Positions 63,101-64,000 of a stretch of DNA of 64,000 nucleotides are shown here, one piece after another. The stretch covers positions 7,409,501 through 7,473,500 of the forward strand of contig OY855916.1 of assembly GCA_963693305.1 (NCBI GenBank), written 5' to 3'. Made by a program: the position numbers and the translations under genes. The notes below the pieces were generated by a model. It ran no database searches, had not been told where the DNA came from, and saw only the letters and a list, made by a program, of their open reading frames with translations. The stretch's first letter is position 1. Each line of letters starts with the position of its first letter. The stretch comes from Meandrina meandrites. Its lineage: Eukaryota; Cnidaria; Anthozoa; Scleractinia; Meandrinidae.

Positions 63101-64000
63101 GTAAAAAGGGCGCTGGAGTTCGAACAAGAGTGTTGGATGGAGCCGTACATCCGGATGAACACAGAATTCAGAAAGCAAGCAAAGAATGACTTTGAAAAGA
63201 ACTTTTACAAGCTGATGAATAACTCAGTTTTTGGCAAAACCATGGAGAACCTGCGTAACCGAGTAGACATAAAAATAGTTCGCAGCAATGAAAAAGACAA
63301 AATAAGGAAATTGGTCGCCAGCCCTTTGTACGCAAGGCACGTAATATTTACAAATGACCTGGTGGGCATTGACATGCACAAAAGCCGCCTGCTGCTCAAC
63401 AAGCCGGTTTACACAGGAATGACAATCCTTGACAAAAGCAAGATACTGATGTACGACTTCTTTTACAACCACCTGAAAAAGCAGTACGGTAAGAAATGCG
63501 AGCTCCTATACACTGACACGGACAGCCTGCTGCTGAAGATAGAAACAGAGGACGTCTACAAAGACATAAAAACTAACGAAAGCTTCTATGATACATCAGA
63601 CTACCCGAAGGAGCATCCGCTCCACTCAACAGTGAACAAAAAGGTTTTGGGAAAAATGAAAGATGAGTGTGCGGGGACCCCAATATCGGAGTATGTGGGA
63701 CTGAGGTCAAAGATGTACTCGGTAATGACAGAAGGTGAAAGCAAAAAGGGAATAGACAAAATAAAGAAAGACTTCCCTGAGACGGAAATAAAAGAGTGCA
63801 CCTGCGAAGGAAAAAAAGTGCAGGCAATAATGGCAAAAGACGCAGAGTTGGTCAAAAAAATAAAAAAGAAAAATCCGAAAGCAAGAGTGTCGCAATGCTG
63901 TAACATGATAAAAGTGGACGAAATAAACGTAAGAAAAGCGAAAGGCGTGAAAAAGAACGTTGTTAAGAAACAGATAAAGCATGAACAGTACAAGCAGGTG
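60164..64000 (+). CDS. Family B DNA polymerase of Maverick/Polinton-like element (1,279 codons, open at window edge)
   Basis: One unbroken frame from ATG at 60164 to the last base. N-terminal ~300 residues: conserved accessory region of unknown role. C2HC zinc finger (C322, C325, H338, C342). 3'-5' exonuclease motifs: Exo I YADFEA (D380, E382), Exo II HNLRGYD (N615, D620), Exo III Y755-x3-D759. Between Exo I and II lies an endonuclease-VII-like Cys/His cluster (C562-x2-C565, DHCHITG at 580-586, HSSC to 596). Polymerase motifs: A YLDANNLYG (D855), B KLMNNSVFGKT (1016-1026), C YTDTDS (D1118, D1120). This set belongs to the DNA_pol_B_2 class (viral, linear-plasmid and Polinton polymerases), generally protein-primed. 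The roughly 160 residues between A and B leave room for the TPR1 insertion of protein-primed enzymes (inference). All catalytic residues are present, so it was recently active. Integrase, ATPase, protease or capsid genes are not in the window. Antisense frames across it are shadows. Confidence 0.9.
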   Translation, partial: MAAARFSSDVLQTFYSSITREQNRNLPEPLQPERVPVHDVFKISQSNFQEWLRVWIMNVSQTNPNNKDIYMFKNANKEKYTNLIEQEILKLGSVKVSFGLKVNFEIERNGETQEMSHYFKEDQPQVFTRYDKEQIEQKYEEFMERIKGEIENWSLQGSGWEIESIELAYVNVAKYQPLRGGTYLPLPANLAKKKAIINVKNKDNECLKWALRAALFPPKDGKNPQRPSKYPKNDGINYGGIDFPTPVKQIDKLEKQNPNLAINVFGWEKDTVIIHRISSKEKSVKRINLILLEKGEIQHYCLVKRESALLFDKAINNKTFYCMRCLTRFTRALTLVEHEKYCNGVNGRPTKIDMPEEGENILAFQNYQKQMKAPYVIYADFEALVKKIQGCERYPEKCKSYTEKTELHEACGYSYIVVKSDGKVTGSKVYRGEGAVKSFLESIMQEKEKIRETRAKQEPITMTHEDWYDFKNAYNCYICEKQLVKENYWDSLPVYTKGLITGEEKYQGQYHRSCFFKEQKYLRKGLEPLSGHVTNGGEEFKTIILKKPEQKDRQKAKQQTDCYLCKKPLLQKNYRDAVKDHCHITGKYRGVAHSSCNLKLRINPKTDQIPVVFHNLRGYDAHHLMQAMANLKEEVKCVANNMEKYITISVDGLRFIDSLNFLQGSLDLLVKATPKEALKITSTLTNGSDLLYKKGIYPYEYMDSWAKFSETSLPKKEDFYSKLNDEHITEDEYAHAQIVWETFDCKTLGDYHDLYVKTDVALLADVFENFRKLCLQQYGLDPAHYFTSPGLSWDALLKKTGVELELFTDHEMHLFVERGIRGGISMVSKRYTKANNPLVSDYDESKPNSYIMYLDANNLYGWAMSKPLPKSGFKWKRVMPTEEEILNKKENAKKGWILEVDLEYPADLHKEHNSYPLAPEKKVVKKENMSDYQNNLIKELDLKIPNSKKLLLTLEDKKDYVVHYENLKFYLKQGMKLKRVKRALEFEQECWMEPYIRMNTEFRKQAKNDFEKNFYKLMNNSVFGKTMENLRNRVDIKIVRSNEKDKIRKLVASPLYARHVIFTNDLVGIDMHKSRLLLNKPVYTGMTILDKSKILMYDFFYNHLKKQYGKKCELLYTDTDSLLLKIETEDVYKDIKTNESFYDTSDYPKEHPLHSTVNKKVLGKMKDECAGTPISEYVGLRSKMYSVMTEGESKKGIDKIKKDFPETEIKECTCEGKKVQAIMAKDAELVKKIKKKNPKARVSQCCNMIKVDEINVRKAKGVKKNVVKKQIKHEQYKQV

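Noticed and set aside
60588..63993. Many minus-strand frames such as 60588-60947, 62681-62962 and 63601-63993
   Set aside because: They are antisense shadows of the continuous polymerase frame, rich in F/L/S as expected from the reverse of a Lys/Glu-rich gene.

Overview
The window looks like a metazoan nuclear genome, most probably a cnidarian and probably an anthozoan (stony-coral-like). This is inferred from AT-rich DNA, a few intron-split exons with GT-AG borders, intronless TRIM-NHL genes in tandem, a Penelope-like retroelement, CR1/L2-like retroelement scraps and very many short inverted-repeat transposons. No bacterial operon structure, rRNA, tRNA or CRISPR array was recognised.

The backbone is a segmental duplication seen about three times. 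Copy A runs roughly 1.3-12.6 kb. Copy B runs roughly 22.0-38.0 kb and is interrupted at 22.7-26.5 kb by nested TTAA-flanked elements. Copy C runs roughly 52.2-57.15 kb and keeps only the TRIM half. A and B each contain, in order: minus-strand 3' exons resembling the F1-ATPase assembly factor ATPAF1, a conserved two-exon micro-ORF, a non-LTR retroelement scrap, a G+C-rich minisatellite, a 'ghost' TRIM promoter with start codon, and an intact TRIM-NHL gene. The three TRIM genes (744-750 aa; RING, two B-boxes, coiled coil, filamin, NHL) are closely related. In the NHL propeller their differences recur at the same loop positions of every blade.

Between and after the copies lie: a 2.5 kb foldback element with a 0.97 kb central palindrome (12.6-15.1 kb); a transposon-rich stretch (15.1-22.0 kb); a nest of four TTAA-flanked inverted-repeat elements (22.7-26.5 kb); a young Penelope-like element with direct pseudo-LTRs and a frameshift before its GIY-YIG domain (38.1-41.1 kb); and a locally duplicated 2.4-3 kb block (41.9-44.9 and 49.5-52.7 kb) around a unique segment holding minus-strand exons of unrecognised gene(s).

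The right end (60.16 kb to the window edge) is one uninterrupted plus-strand reading frame of 1,279 codons. It encodes a family B DNA polymerase of the Maverick/Polinton-like (viral and organellar) class, with a zinc finger and an endonuclease-VII-like cluster. A 68-bp-arm hairpin lies 184 bp upstream of its start codon. It is the best candidate here for a larger self-replicating element whose remainder lies outside the window.
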